Shown here piece after piece: positions 1-11,231 of a stretch of DNA of 64,000 nt. Below the pieces are notes generated by a model. It made no database searches. It was not told where the DNA came from and saw only the letters and a program-made list of their open reading frames with translations. The number at the start of each line of letters is the position of its first letter. Positions within the stretch are counted from its first letter, which is position 1. This stretch comes from Talpa occidentalis (Eukaryota > Chordata > Mammalia > Eulipotyphla > Talpidae): the NCBI RefSeq assembly GCF_014898055.3, contig NW_023601433.1:15362141-15426140 (forward strand), read 5' to 3'. Made by a program: the position numbers and the translations under genes.

Positions 1-676
1 TTTGTGGGACCCCCCTACTCCTGCACTGACACCTGAGCTGCTGCAGACAGGACTAAGCCTCTGCCCATTCACAGCAGCCACGTGGTCCTGGGGTCCAGGA
101 GAGCAAGGCACTGGGCAGCCACTTACCAGGTACTCAACGGATATTCACCTTCATTAATGATATTCACCTTCATTCACATCAGCACCATTAGTACTCAGGG
201 TTCCGTATCAAAGTGACATGCAAATATCCTGGCAATTAAATGCACTTGCAGACAACCCCCCTCCACTTGTTTAGTGAAAATCACCTAATTATCCGTGGAA
301 ATATATTTGCCATGGGAACATAAAATGCCTGTGTGTGTATGTGTGTGTGTGTGCATACAATTAGAAAAATAAAATTACTATAAGACACTCAGGAATATTG
401 AGTTCCCGGCTTTGCATTCTGGAGCAAAGTGAAGAATGTGCAACTTAGAGAGTTCTATAGAATACAACTGTCTTCCCGCAGAAGCCCCTGTCAAGTGGGG
501 AGACAAACATGTATTGCGATGGTGTGCCAGCTCTGTTAAGCCACATTGAGATGACAGGGCTGAACTTTCCCTTCCATGCCCACTGCTGTCATGCTCGATG
601 TCAAGCATGGAAAACCATTGAACGTGAAAGAATGTCTCCCAAGGTGGTTCTGAGCAGGCTTGGCATCATGGCTGGA
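1..676. other. no recognised gene; short GT repeat
   Basis: No convincing coding or RNA gene is visible. Two near-identical 16-18-bp blocks around 'gatattcaccttcatt' lie at about 142-173. A short alternating GT stretch lies at about 331-352. The reading frames here are short and resemble nothing I know. Confidence 0.6.
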
Positions 677-1506
677 TGTGGGGGAAAGTACCTGGATAGT
701 ACTGGACAGCACTATCCAGTGCTGGATAGTACCTGGACAGCAGCTTCACCTGATGGAGGACAAGAATAGGAAAAAAAAAACAAACTGAAAAGGAGGCAAG
801 ACCAGAAAGAACAACACACAAGCCTCCTGACTCACACAAGGAGGTGGGGGTAGAAGAGATTAGCATAGCCATTGACACAGCTGTGGAAACCAAGATCGTT
901 GGTTATGGCACAGTTATGGAAACTAAGATTCTTAGGCACAGACAACAGAGTTTGAACACTGTTTTGGAAACGAGTATACTTAGGGGCAGACTATGATCCT
1001 GAGGCGCAGGCGCCTAGATTACAAAGCATGACATCCAAGCAGGTATCCAAGGGCACATCCAAAGGTAAAGATATGGAGATTGAGCCCATTGTGGAATCTC
1101 AGGTTCCTTTCAAATTCTACCTAGTTATCCAAAATCAGCAACTAACCCGAAGGCTCCCAAACAGAAGACTATATCAGCGCAGTCTCTGCACCGGCTGGAG
1201 CAGCACACCCTCTGCCCACCTGTGCCTATGCAGGTACCTCTTTTCCAACTCTCTTGCAGGGCAGCTGACCTGTCAAGGCTGCCCGCCTGCAACCATGCAG
1301 GCCTCTCTCAGCAAACCTGTCCCTTCTGGGCAGCTCTTCCTGCCCGCTTGTGTCTACGCAAGTGTCTTTCATTCTTCCATCCCTTTCCCCTATAAACCTG
1401 TTCTTTAAATATAACTAATGTCTGTCTCATGGGGAAACTTGCCACGTGTCGCTGAAACGGGAGCTCTGGTGACACCTTTCCCAGAGTGACCCCAAGGGTC
1501 CCCACA
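677..1506 (+). mobile_element. possible old solo LTR
   Basis: The stretch opens with tgtgggggaaag and closes with gggtccccaca, giving TG...CA ends that form an inverted pair. A TATA-like motif (ctataaacctg, near 1390) lies in the 3' third, followed by a short R/U5-like segment, as in retroviral LTRs. Around 690-755 the motif ggatagtac is reiterated and partly self-complementary. I see no clean target duplication (flanks tgga and cgcc) and no primer binding site after the end. The LTR call therefore rests on ends and layout only, and the boundaries may be wrong. Confidence 0.4.
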
Positions 1507-2958
1507 CGCCAAACCCACAGACTCAAAAAAAAACACATCACACCCACACATCAGGGTGAAGAGCACAATGCCAGGGCAGCACCCTGTAGACACTGATTCC
1601 GATTCATCTGCGATTCAGGAACTGCCCCAAGAGCCGTGGCGGGCACGGCAGGGTCCCGACGAAGCACTGGTCTCCACAACAGCCCACCAGGTCACGTGCT
1701 CGCCTCGCTGGTCCCCACCAGCAACCCCTCCAGCCCTCCAGGCGTGGGCTGGTCTTGCTCTTCTATGGTGTCTTCATTTCCACTACACCTCCTCGGGCCT
1801 TCTGCTTTGATTCTACGAAGAATGTTTTGGAAGTCAAACAAAACCCTGAAAATACTCTCTTCCATTTTATTCTTCATATTATTTTAGTTCTACTCCCACA
1901 TGATCCAGAGGAGATATGAATGTGGAAAAGCAGGAGAAGAAAATCACCAACATCAACATTGCTGGATGCTACCTCTTTCTACTTGCAAATGCCTAAGTCC
2001 CCAGTGTGATTCTACTGCAGTGATTAAATCCTCTCTAAGGTTCTATCAGAATAAAGTTAACACTACCTGGAGGGAGATTGTGGAGAAAGGCTTTGAACAC
2101 AAAGTGATCCTTGCGCTGGGTGGGGAAAGAGATGGGAATTTACCAGAGGGAAATTGGGACAGAGCAGAGAGAGTGATGTAAACAAAGAGCAAAATAACCA
2201 AATATACTGATTTTTGAAGATGTGAGACAAGGAAGGACAGAGGTAGTGAGCTATGGAAAAGAGAATCTCCTTTGAGTTACATCAGCCTGCCTCTTTTGTA
2301 TCTTGTATATGGCGAGGAGTTGTAGGATTCTACCAGTCTCCATGAGCCCTTAGCTACCCAAACAAAATTTTACACTCATTTTCCAACCGGATTTGAAGAC
2401 TAAAAGCTCTCTCCAGCCTACTGCAGAAAGTCCAGATGTGACAAATACCTGCCTCGTTAAAGATAATTAAAATAGAGAGAAATAGTTTCTGTAGGAAAGG
2501 CAACTTTGAATAAAAGTAGCAGACACTTGTCCCTCTGTATATAATACAGTTACCTGTGTGGGAAAACTGAACACTTCGTGTTGTTTTTCTTTGGACTGCT
2601 GTCTTTGTTTTCTGGCTTAATTGAAACTTTCAGGTTTTTGGGGGGTCATATTTTAAGCAGCACCCACTGTTGTTATTAGTATAAAGATTATAGGTACACT
2701 ATAGGGAAGTCCAATCATTTCTAAGCTTGAAAAAAATAAGGGGGATTTAAGAAGTGAAGTTATATGTATAGATGGGACACAATCATGTATTTTAAACTGT
2801 TTCTTTTATTATGTCCAATGGCTGGCTTTTTTTTTTTTTTTAACACCACTCCTATGTATGTTTCCCAACACAATCAAGAAATGAACTCAATTCTGACACT
2901 AGCTGGAGACAGTGTCGGGTCCCTCAAGTAAAGGGCTCAGCACCCCCAACTGCCCCCA
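1507..2958. other. no recognised gene
   Basis: Mixed-composition sequence, GC-richer at 1560-1800 and AT-richer afterwards. It includes a T run at about 2827-2841. Reading frames are below 95 codons, with no recognisable domain, splice context or repeat family. It may hold degraded repeats that I cannot place by eye. Confidence 0.5.
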
Positions 2959-3540
2959 CTTCAGACATCAATCTCAAGTCCAAGTTGTCACCTGTGCTTC
3001 TAAGGGACAGTCTGTAAATGGGAGGTTCCTAGGACCACCTCCTTGGGTTTGACTGATTGGCTAGAGAAGCTCACAGAACTCAGAGAAATGATTTCTTATG
3101 TTTATAATGTTACTCATAATAAACTAGAAAAGGATTCAGATGAGCAGCCAAATGAGAAGGTACACATGGTGAGGTCTGGAAGTGTTCTAAGCACAGGAGC
3201 TTTTGTTCCTGTGAAAGTGGGTGCACCACCCTCCAGGCATGTGGAAGGGTTTCTCAATCAAGAAACTCATCAAATCTCCTTGTTCATGAGTTTTTACGGA
3301 GCTTAAGCTGCAGCCTATTCTTCTCCCCTTTCCAGAAGTCAGTATGTGGGGCTGAAAATTCAACCCTCTAATTAGTCAGTCTTTCTGGTGACCAGCCCCA
3401 TCACGAGGCCAACTAAGATTCTATATAGTTATTCACTACCAAAACTCAGGTGGGCTCAAAATGGGCTCCTTGACCATAACAAAAGACACTTTGGAACTCC
3501 TAAGGGTTTTAAGATCTCTGTACCAGGAACCAAATTTATT
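2959..3540 (+). repeat. old interspersed repeat D, copy 1
   Basis: This block aligns by eye with 53303-53830. Shared stretches include 'aagtccaagttgt', 'cctgtgcttctaa', 'cagaactcagagaaa'-type text, and an ending of the type 'aagacactttggaactcctaagg'. The wording resembles an ancient mammalian LTR-type repeat, but I do not assign a family name. Many substitutions and indels separate the copies, so both are old. A small frame at 3043-3306 lies inside it and is not credited as a gene. Confidence 0.6.
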
Positions 3541-3805
3541 TCTTCTTCTTATACCACAACCACACATCTATTTCTTATCTAGGGTTTGCCAAACACATTT
3601 TAAATTCCAGTTCCACATTTTAAATTCCATGCAGTTTTTAGCATGCAGTTTCTCTGATTTCTATATTGAATTTTTAAACTTTTTTTTAACTTTCTTTAAA
3701 AGTTCTTTGTTTTTAAAGATTACAGAAGATTTTGTAAAGTATGACTTACGTGTGATGATGTGTGTATATTATTAATGTGTAAATGTTTAAAAAAAAGTAA
3801 GGAAG
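3541..3805. other. AT-rich sequence, nothing recognised
   Basis: T- and A-rich sequence with a local direct repeat, cacattttaaattcca, occurring twice near 3595-3630. No gene or promoter is seen. Confidence 0.5.
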
Positions 3806-3817
3806 AAAGATGAAAGA

Positions 3818-4354
3818 TTGGGCCTCCCCTGGTGGCTCAGGTGGTTGAGTGCAGCGCTGTGAAGCTGTCCACAGCCTCTGCAGTGCACGTTTGATCCCTG
3901 CCAGCCGGCAAGATACCCACATGGCATGGCAGACCTCTCCTGTCTCGCCTGCTGCTCCCCTCAGCAGTGTACTTCAGTCTGTCTGTTCTGTTCCCCACTC
4001 TGTCTCTGGTGAATCCTCTTACCCTTCTACACATCTGGCCTGCACCCTGGTTCTTATATGCATGAATAAATAAATCTTAATGCATACAAGAACTGGGGTA
4101 TAGGCCAGATGCGTAGGAGGGTGAGAGGATTCACCAGAGACAGAGTGGGGAACAGAACAGGCAGACTGACTGACTGAAATACACAGCTGAGAGGAGCAGC
4201 AGGCACGACAGGAGAGGTCTGCCCTGCCATGTGGGACCCTCACCGGCTGGCCGGGATCAAACCAGCACTGCAGAGGTAGCGGACAGCTTCACAGCACTGC
4301 GCTCAACTGCCTGCTCCACCAGGGGAGGCCTTGAATAAATAAATCTTTTTAAAA
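3818..4354 (+). mobile_element. tRNA-derived SINE (outer copy, split)
   Basis: The plus-strand SINE starts gggcctcccctggtggctca near 3820, with an A-box-like tggctcaggtgg and a B-box-like region near 3890. It runs through the body ctgctcccctcagcagtgta to a tail of AATAAA units, TCTT and A-rich sequence. The head is tRNA-like, so transcription would be by RNA polymerase III. The element is flanked by a 12-bp target duplication, aaagatgaaaga (3806-3817 and 4355-4366). Its tail is interrupted at 4079 by a second, oppositely oriented SINE. Confidence 0.9.
4079..4332 (-). mobile_element. SINE inserted in the tail of another SINE
   Basis: A reverse-strand copy starts acaagaactggggtatagg and ends ccaccaggggaggcc. 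It carries a 15-bp target duplication, gaataaataaatctt (4064-4078 and 4333-4347), which is itself the tail of the outer SINE. The two copies are therefore ordered in time, the outer first. They form a tail-to-tail inverted pair that could fold into a long hairpin RNA if transcribed. Confidence 0.92.
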
Positions 4355-4366
4355 AAAGATGAAAGA

Positions 4367-5885
4367 GAGAAAGACCTTGGCAACTTCCACATCTAACCAT
4401 GATGGAGCAAGTGGTACCAGACTCTCCATTTCACCATAAACAACCACTGTATATAAATATAACAGACAAATTTTTGCAAAGTTTAATAAAAACATAAACT
4501 CCCATAGATTCTAAAAAGTTCAGAAAATTACAGCCATGATGAATAAAATCAAAATACTACTGGATATTAAACTGCTGAAAATCAAAAATAAGGAAAAAAA
4601 TCTCAAAAACATCCAGACAAAAGCAAACATATAGATACAGAGGAATGATATGAAAATCAGCTAATTCTTATCTGAAACAATAGACACCAGAAGACAAAGA
4701 ATGATGCTTGTAAAAAACTGATAGAAAACCCTGTCAATTCAGAAATTTTATAGCCAGCAAAAAAAAAAAAAAAAAAACCAACTGTCAAAAATGAAGGTAA
4801 ATAAAGACAGTTTAAAGTAAATCAAAGCTGAGAGAATTCATTAATGAATGGTCTGAATTGAAAGAGAAGCTACCAGGAGATTTTAAGCCTGAAGGGAAAT
4901 AAAACAATGTAGAAACCCAGATTAGCAGAAAGTAATGAAGACTAGAGGATATAGTAAATATAAAATATTAAAGACTCCATATTATACTTTCTATCTTTAT
5001 AAGACAAATGAATAACTAAAAATTATACCAATTTACTGTGAGGTTTATCACTTATGTAAATTTAAAATAGAAAATAATAGCACAAAAAGTGAAAGTAAAA
5101 TGCATCTGCATTATTGTTACAACCTCCAGGTATTAAAAGAATAATGAGGAAACACTGTGAATAGCTTTATGCCAATATTTCAGCAAAGTATACAAAATGG
5201 ATAATTTCCTTAGAAATGCACACACACATAACTAAAATCAGTATAATATGAATAGGAAATCTGAATAGCTCTATGGGACTATTAGGTTCATATAATAGTT
5301 ATTTTCCCATAAAAGAAACTCCAGACCCAGGTGATACTACTACAAACACTAGAATGGCTAGCCTGAAAGGGAAGGACAACACTAAATGTTGGCAAAGGAT
5401 GTGGAACAACTAGATCTTCTATGTGCTGCTGGAAATGCAAACTTGGTACAACCACATACGAGAAAACAGTTGGTAGTTTTTCATTTAATTAAACATCTAT
5501 TATCAGCAATTCTCCTGGACATTTACTCTAAAGAGAGGAAAATATATATGCACAAAATGATTTGTTTATTGCAGCTTTACTCAAAATAGTTAAAACCAGA
5601 AACTACCACATTGCCTATCAGCAAACGAATGTATAGACTGATGTGGTATGCATGACTAGACAGCACTAGACAGCAGTAAAAAAGATATCTGCAATGGAAT
5701 ACTATACACAATAAAATAGATACACTTGAGCATGCAGAGGGGTCTCAAAACATGCTGAGTGAGAGAACCAGGCAGAAAAGACTAATAGTGCTTGATTCTA
5801 TTTACAGTTCAAAAATAGGTAAAACTAGAAGAACTTGAAAAAATAATCTGAACACTGGTTGCCTCTAAAGTGGGGTGGAGAGGAT
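4367..5885 (+). mobile_element. degraded L1 (old L1M type), 3' half
   Basis: Wording typical of an ancient mammalian L1 3' region is recognisable. Examples are the stretch ending in 'agccagc' plus an A run (4752-4778), 'aatgaaggtaaataaagaca', and the end-of-ORF2 text around 5345-5560, including 'gcaaaggatgtgg' and 'ctgctggaaatgcaaac'. Further on come 'gcaatggaatactatac' and 'ggttgcctctaaagtgggg'. Frames are thoroughly broken, so this is a dead fragment. It is interrupted at about 5886 by an LTR and seems to resume near 6412. Confidence 0.75.
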
Positions 5886-6278
5886 TGGACGGTAAAGGAT
5901 TTTCAGGCTTTTTCTGCCCACCCACCATTAGAATTGCCCTGTCTGATGGGGGCACCTGCATTTTGTTACATTGTTATAAGTTGTATTGTTTACTTCTATG
6001 GGCCATGGCAGCAGTATTGAGATATTCCCCAAGAGAAGCAGAGGCAGGAGAAAGAACACCAGAGAAGTCCAGAATGAAGACTTGCGCAAGGACAGGGGGG
6101 GCTTGGAGGACTACCAGTCTCCTGGGCCCCCAGCACCCCTGCCTGGCATGTACCTGGTTGCTGCAGTACATGTAAAAGCTCAATAAAATCCTGAGAAAGC
6201 CACCGAGGGCTCCAGGACTCTCTACCCAGTCTGCTCGGATCATAAAGAAACCAGCACTGTCCCTGTCCAGCCACTACA
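5886..6278 (+). mobile_element. solo LTR, family LTR-C (copy 1)
   Basis: It is homologous to the outer and nested LTRs at 43439-44269. Shared segments include attttcaggctttt-ctgccc, gcacctgcattttgttacat, ggccatggc, gctcaataaaa and an end ccactaca. The AATAAA signal lies at about 6183, some 95 bp before the 3' end, as expected for R/U5. The left end (tggac) is degraded and no clean target duplication is seen, so the 5' boundary is approximate. It lies inside the L1 sequence. Confidence 0.7.
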
Positions 6279-6570
6279 GAGATAGACTGGAAAGGGTCAC
6301 TCAAGACCTTTGTACAGTTTTCTAATTTTTCTATACCTAGATAGAAGGTATATTACATGGGCACTTGCATATCTACTATGTTGGTGTTAGTCTGTGGGAA
6401 GGAGGGGTGTCAGTCACTGGGAAGGGGCACAAGGATTCTTCTAAGATGATGGCAATGTTCTATTTGTTGACAGGAGTGTATTACTTTATGATAATCCTTT
6501 AGCTGTGTATTTGTGACTCCTTCACTTTCCTAAATATACATTATACTTTAAAAATAGAAATTAGAACCCC
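6279..6570 (+). mobile_element. L1M 3' end, continued
   Basis: From about 6412 the text ctgggaaggggcacaagg, followed by gatgatggcaatgttctat and an AT-rich end, matches the 3' untranslated region of old L1 elements. The stretch 6279-6411 between LTR and L1 text is not assigned. It could be L1 sequence that has drifted, or part of the inserted retroviral material. Confidence 0.6.
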
Positions 6571-7247
6571 CTGTGGAAGACATACAGTCCATACATGCTA
6601 TTTTCCTAGAGTAGAGTTAAGTGGGTCATCTTTCCAATAGAAGCAAGACAGTCTCCTTGTTACCCCTGAAGTTCCTCAACTGTGCTGGATCCAATACTTC
6701 CTACTGCTGAAAGCTTTAGGGGTCGACTTGAATTCTCTAGTAAACCTGGTTGTTTATCTTCCCAGGAAATAACTGATGGTATTGACTGACTGAAGCCAAT
6801 AACCGAAGTTCAGGTCTCTTTTGGCAACAAAGTGATATTAGGTAATTAAATTTTTGACTACCATATGGAAAGGCTGACTTGTTCTTGTTCCATTAAGTTG
6901 TAAACCAAAATATACACTAAAGGAGTGAGAACACTCCTGCATAGATCTGCTTCCCAGCCTTAGTCTTGGTATCCTCTGCACCCCACCTTTCCAATTCGGT
7001 TCTGCATCTTGATCCAGCTTTGTTAGCGTGCTTAGCTCATGCCTCTCCAGCCTAGAGAGACCATGCACCTGGCCACATTTCTTTCAAGGGAGCAGAGAGA
7101 AAACTTGTCAGAAACAATCTTTGCTGCAACACATGTCCTACTTTAATGCAGTTGCTGTTCGCAATACAATGGATTCTTCTCTTTTAATAAGCTGTAGATT
7201 AGCCCTATAACAGACTTGTAATAGACTTGGCCTATAACAAATCTTCT
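6571..7247. other. no recognised gene; inverted scrap of an LTR end
   Basis: No coding feature is seen. At 7202-7212 the 11-mer gccctataaca is the exact reverse complement of the LTR end at 7248-7258. A variant, ggcctataaca, sits at about 7229-7239. These look like extra copies of the LTR terminus outside the LTR. Confidence 0.55.
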
Positions 7248-7699
7248 TGTTATAGGGCAACCCCAAGATAAAATAGGTTGCCTGACTGTGGGTCATCACC
7301 CCACACTTAAAGGGGACTTAAACTGCAGGCACACACAAAAGGTTAACAAAAGGTTTATTTACAAAGGAAGGGGAAATGAAGAAATGTACAACCCAGGGAG
7401 AAAAGAGGGAGATAAATTCTTAAATGTGTCCTACTGGTTCTGCCAACCTGGAATCCCAGATGACCTGCCAAGACCAAACGCTGCCTAGCCAACAGCATGA
7501 GCCAAGAGCACGAGACCCCACTGACATGGCTGGTTATAAACACAAGCACCCAGAAAATGGCTGCTTAAGTACACTCTTAGGTCCTCGCAACTTCCCTTTG
7601 AGAATCATGGGATTTGTAGTTCCCAGTGTCTTGCTGCTCTTGGGTTGGCATCCACAAAGCCTGCATGGAGTTTGCTCAGGACATCCTTTCCCCCTAACA
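7248..7699 (-). mobile_element. solo LTR, family LTR-B (copy 1)
   Basis: Read on the minus strand, it begins tgttagggggaaaggatg and ends gccctataaca. It has a TATA-like stretch (tttataaccag), an AATAAA signal (gtaaataaacc) and a GT-rich segment, which is a complete LTR layout. A perfect 4-bp target duplication, ttct, lies at 7244-7247 and 7700-7703, the size usual for class I (gammaretrovirus-like) ERVs. It is collinear with the plus-strand copy at 29610-30080. No internal viral sequence remains, so it is a solo LTR left by recombination. Confidence 0.88.
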
Positions 7700-7806
7700 T
7701 TCTCACAAATCAAATCCTGTTTAACTGTCATTGTCAGTGCACTTAGCTAAATCAGATTTTCCAAGGACCTCTCTTACTATGTTGAATTCAAGTCAATTTC
7801 TATTTA

Positions 7807-8073
7807 TTTATTTTAAAGATTTATTTATTTATACAAGAACTGGGGTACAGGCCAGAGGCGCAGGAGGGTGAGAATATTCACCAGAGACAGAGCGGGGAGC
7901 AGAACAGGCAGATGGACTGAAAACACTGCTGAGGGGAGCAGCGGGTGAGACAGGAGAGGTCTGCCATATCATGTGGGTTGCTCCCTGGGCAGTTGGGAAT
8001 GGAATGCACGCTGCAGAGGCTGTGGACAGCTTCATAGCGCTGCACTCAACTGTTGCACCACCGGGGAGGCCCT
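7807..8073 (-). mobile_element. tRNA-derived SINE
   Basis: A reverse-strand copy with tail attatttatacaagaactgg-type text at the left and ccaccggggaggcc at the right. The target duplication is tcaatttctattta (7793-7806 and 8074-8087). The middle carries the 'gtgggttgctccctgggc' variant rather than 'gggaccctcgcc', marking an older subfamily. Confidence 0.9.
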
Positions 8074-8087
8074 TCAATTTCTATTTA

Positions 8088-8777
8088 AAATGCAGATCGT
8101 GTCCTTGTATTTATTGGTATTTAGAATAATGAATTGGTTCCATAGCATCCTCAAGTGGTGACCAATTGGGCATTTTTGTTTAGTGAATTCATGGATTTTA
8201 ATATATTTGAAGAATTTTAATGACAGCAGGTAACATTTTGGTGCTCCAATTACTGGCCCAATTATTTGATCTTATTATTGGTTATGAGGGTCTCTTCAGG
8301 TTGGTTTCTGAGTCTTTTTTACATGATTCCAATTATGTTTGACAGCTTCCCTCATCTCTTAGATAACATGATGTTCCAGGCTCATCTTGTACAGGCCCTC
8401 CCTTAGCTCTGAAATAAACCATTTCTCCAAAGAGTTGAGTGTGGAAAATGATATTTAGAAAATTCAGCCTGGATGATGGAGTATTCATAGCCACTGCATG
8501 TACTTCCTTCATCTGCAGCACAAAGATGTCTCTTATATTTCTATGTGCAAAAGACAGGTGCTTTAATTTAGAAGGAAAAATAAGAAGAAAAATGGTCCCT
8601 GGCACACTGATAAAAGCGATTGAACAACGTATGTAAATCAGAGAAGGCAATACTATCACAAACATCAATAAATTATTTTTTCTTCTAAATAAATTATAAT
8701 ATCAAAAGAGGCATTCACAGTTAAGGCATGAAGCTTCCCCCCCCCCAGAAACACTAATAAATATACAACATTTAATT
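8088..8777. other. no recognised gene
   Basis: AT-rich sequence with a C run at about 8737-8746. A minus-strand frame at 8333-8668 (111 codons) and a plus-strand frame at 8439-8636 overlap each other. Neither has a recognisable domain or initiation context. Confidence 0.5.
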
Positions 8778-8788
8778 CAGATCTTTAT

Positions 8789-9061
8789 TTTTTTTAAAGA
8801 TTTATTTATTTATACATACAAGAACTGGGGTACAGGCCAGAGATGCGGAGGGTGAGAGGATTCACCAGAGACAGAGTGGGGAACAGAACAGGCAGACTGA
8901 CTGAAATACACTGCTGAGGGGAGCAGCAGGCGAGACAGGAGAGGTCTGCTGCACTATGTGGGACCCTCGCCAGCCATCTGGCCGGGATCGAAACGGCGCT
9001 GCAGAGGCTGCGGACAGCTTCATAGTGCGACGCCCAACCGCCCGGGCCACCAGGGGAGGCC
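8789..9061 (-). mobile_element. tRNA-derived SINE
   Basis: Flanked by an 11-bp target duplication, cagatctttat (8778-8788 and 9062-9072). The tail has an extra 'tacatacaagaactgg' unit. It belongs to the subfamily reading 'ggccagag' and 'gagacagagtgggg' on the plus strand. Confidence 0.9.
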
Positions 9062-9072
9062 CAGATCTTTAT

Positions 9073-9399
9073 ATTTTTTAAGTTAAAATAAAAGAGGGAT
9101 TAAAGAGGTTTTTCAAGACCATGAAATAAAGCAGTGGGCAGACAGCCCACTTTCTTTTTTGTCCCACAAACCTACCTACACGGATCCTACAGGTGCTAAC
9201 CTTAAAAGGTACCACTTCTTCTCACGTGTTTCTGTCTCTATGGCTACCACCCCAACTGAAGGTACCCCCTTCCCTTAAAGAAGTAAAGCCCCATCACCAG
9301 CTTCATTCCGCCTGAAACCACATTCCACAGAAGTCCCCCCTTCCTCTGCCCAACCCCCACCCCCACCCCGCCACCCCATGTCTTTGCCCCCACAGCAGC
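9073..9399. other. no recognised gene; C-rich stretch
   Basis: Contains a pyrimidine-rich segment of the type 'caacccccacccccacccc' (about 9350-9370). It joins the L2 fragment to its right and may be a diverged part of it. Confidence 0.45.
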
Positions 9400-10092
9400 C
9401 AGAGTCACCTTTTGAAATAACCATATACGATGAAGTTACTCCTCTGTTCAAAACCCTCTGCTGACCTTCCAATGTCCTTTTCTTGGGCTACAAACTCAGT
9501 GTGCTTCGCCTTCAGTTGTTTCCAAGTCCCAGTATCTCACTTCCCTCCCTTAATCACACCTGTACATAAGCCACGCTGACTTCCGGCTGCTCCTTAACCA
9601 CCCAGCACCTGCTCCAAGCCTCCCAGTCCTGGCTGTGCTGACCCCCAGGCCTGTGTGCTCCACTCCACCCCTTGGCGGCCTCCCCATATGACCCCTCCCA
9701 GCTTGCCTGCTCCACCCCCAGCCTGCTGCTCTCCCCAACCCCACAGGCTCCCTGCTCCCCAGTGTGCTGACCTCCCCTATGTCTACATGCTTGAATGTCC
9801 CTCCTCCCAGGCCACCACCTGCCGGTGTCTGTGTGAAATTCCATCTTCCTCTCTGTCTTCCACTCACTTTCCCTCTTTATTTCTCTTCAAAGTCTTTATC
9901 ACCATCTAATATTATAGTCTATTGTTGATTTTGTTTATTATATGTGTTTCCTGCATACCCCCAACATATTTAATGTCTGAAAACATAAGGATAGAAATTA
10001 TGCTGTTTTGTGCAGTCCTATAGCAGCAATGCTTAAAACAGTGTTCGGTACATAATATGTGTTCAGTGATAATTTGAGGAATGAATATGTGA
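9400..10092 (+). mobile_element. L2 LINE fragment
   Basis: The order of motifs follows the L2 3' region: 'tcaaaaccctctgctgacc', 'gggctacaaactcagtgt', a C/T-rich middle, then 'tctttatcaccatctaatatta', 'tagaaattatgctgttttgt' and 'cataatatgtgttcagtga' close to the end. Several short internal duplications around 'ctgtgctgacc' (about 9632-9775) enlarge the middle. Proline-rich frames on either strand reflect the C-rich text and are not genes. Confidence 0.7.
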
Positions 10093-11209
10093 GACAATTG
10101 GAAAAGAGAATGTGAAGCTTGAAAGCACACACACGTATGCAAACCATATAATTGTAATAATAATAATAATAATAATAATAATGTATATGAATTTGAGAAA
10201 AGGACAGCAGAGGACTCTGGAAGTAGGACTGAAAGGCAGCACGACAAACAGATATGACAAACAGACATTGTAAGACTGAATAAGAGGGAAAAGTCCAGGG
10301 CAGGAAGAAATCAGTGAGAGGGACACTCCAGAGGGGTCTTTTCTCCCTCGACCTGTTCCTCTGGGGGCCTTCTCTCCTCTGTCTGGCACCTCTGTCAAGT
10401 TTCCCAAAGGACTCCTCGCACCGCCTTCCCTAAGGTCTCTCTCACCTAGTTTTCTCTGCCCTCATGTTTCAAAGGTCTGTTTTGGGAATTCAAAACAGAT
10501 GCCCTCCTGGCCACTCTTACTGAACTGGTAGGACAGGACTTTCCAGATGCTGCTTAAACAGAATGTCCAAAGAGAAAATGAGATGACAGATACCTTGGTG
10601 TCTGTCGACATCTCATCTCATTATCTAGGTGTTTGTTAGAACATACACTTGTTTGTTCTTCTCCCTCCAACAGGAAAGGCAAAGACTTGGGACACTGGAA
10701 TTCATGTTGAAGAAAAAGCTAGATGACCAGTGAGATGGGACATTCAAAGCCTCCAGCCAAGTTCCTCCTGGAACCTGTTCCTGGACTCCTCTCTCTGTTC
10801 TCTTCCCACTCAAAGTTTTGCCCAACATCCCTCTTCTGTGCTGGGGGTGGGCATGGGGGTGGAGGGGAGCCACTGGAGACCAGTTTGTACCCACAAGGGC
10901 ACCATCTTCCACAGCACTCACAAATTTGGGATTTTCAACATTACATATTTATTAAATTATTAGGTATAAATTAACTTTATTGCCTTAATTTGCATTTTTA
11001 CTACTTGTAGCTATTTTCCCAAGTGGCTGCTGTTTTGCATGTACTGAGTGCTCACATGCTTAGTGGACTTTTCTTCCGATGCTTTACGTTTGATTTTTGT
11101 ACATTTTTCCACTGCATTTTCCAGATTCTCTCTGAAATACCAAATTTCTAGTTTGCACTTGATGTTTCCTAATGTTTATTTTTCTATTCTTAGAAACCTG
11201 AGCTCCCCT
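10093..11209. other. no recognised gene; (TAA)n microsatellite
   Basis: A trinucleotide ATA/TAA tract of about ten units lies at 10153-10182. The rest is mixed-composition sequence. The stretch 10980-11170 resembles a degraded L1 by texture only, and I do not claim it. Confidence 0.5.
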
Positions 11210-11231
11210 CTGCTGCACCTCCCCCTGCAGT

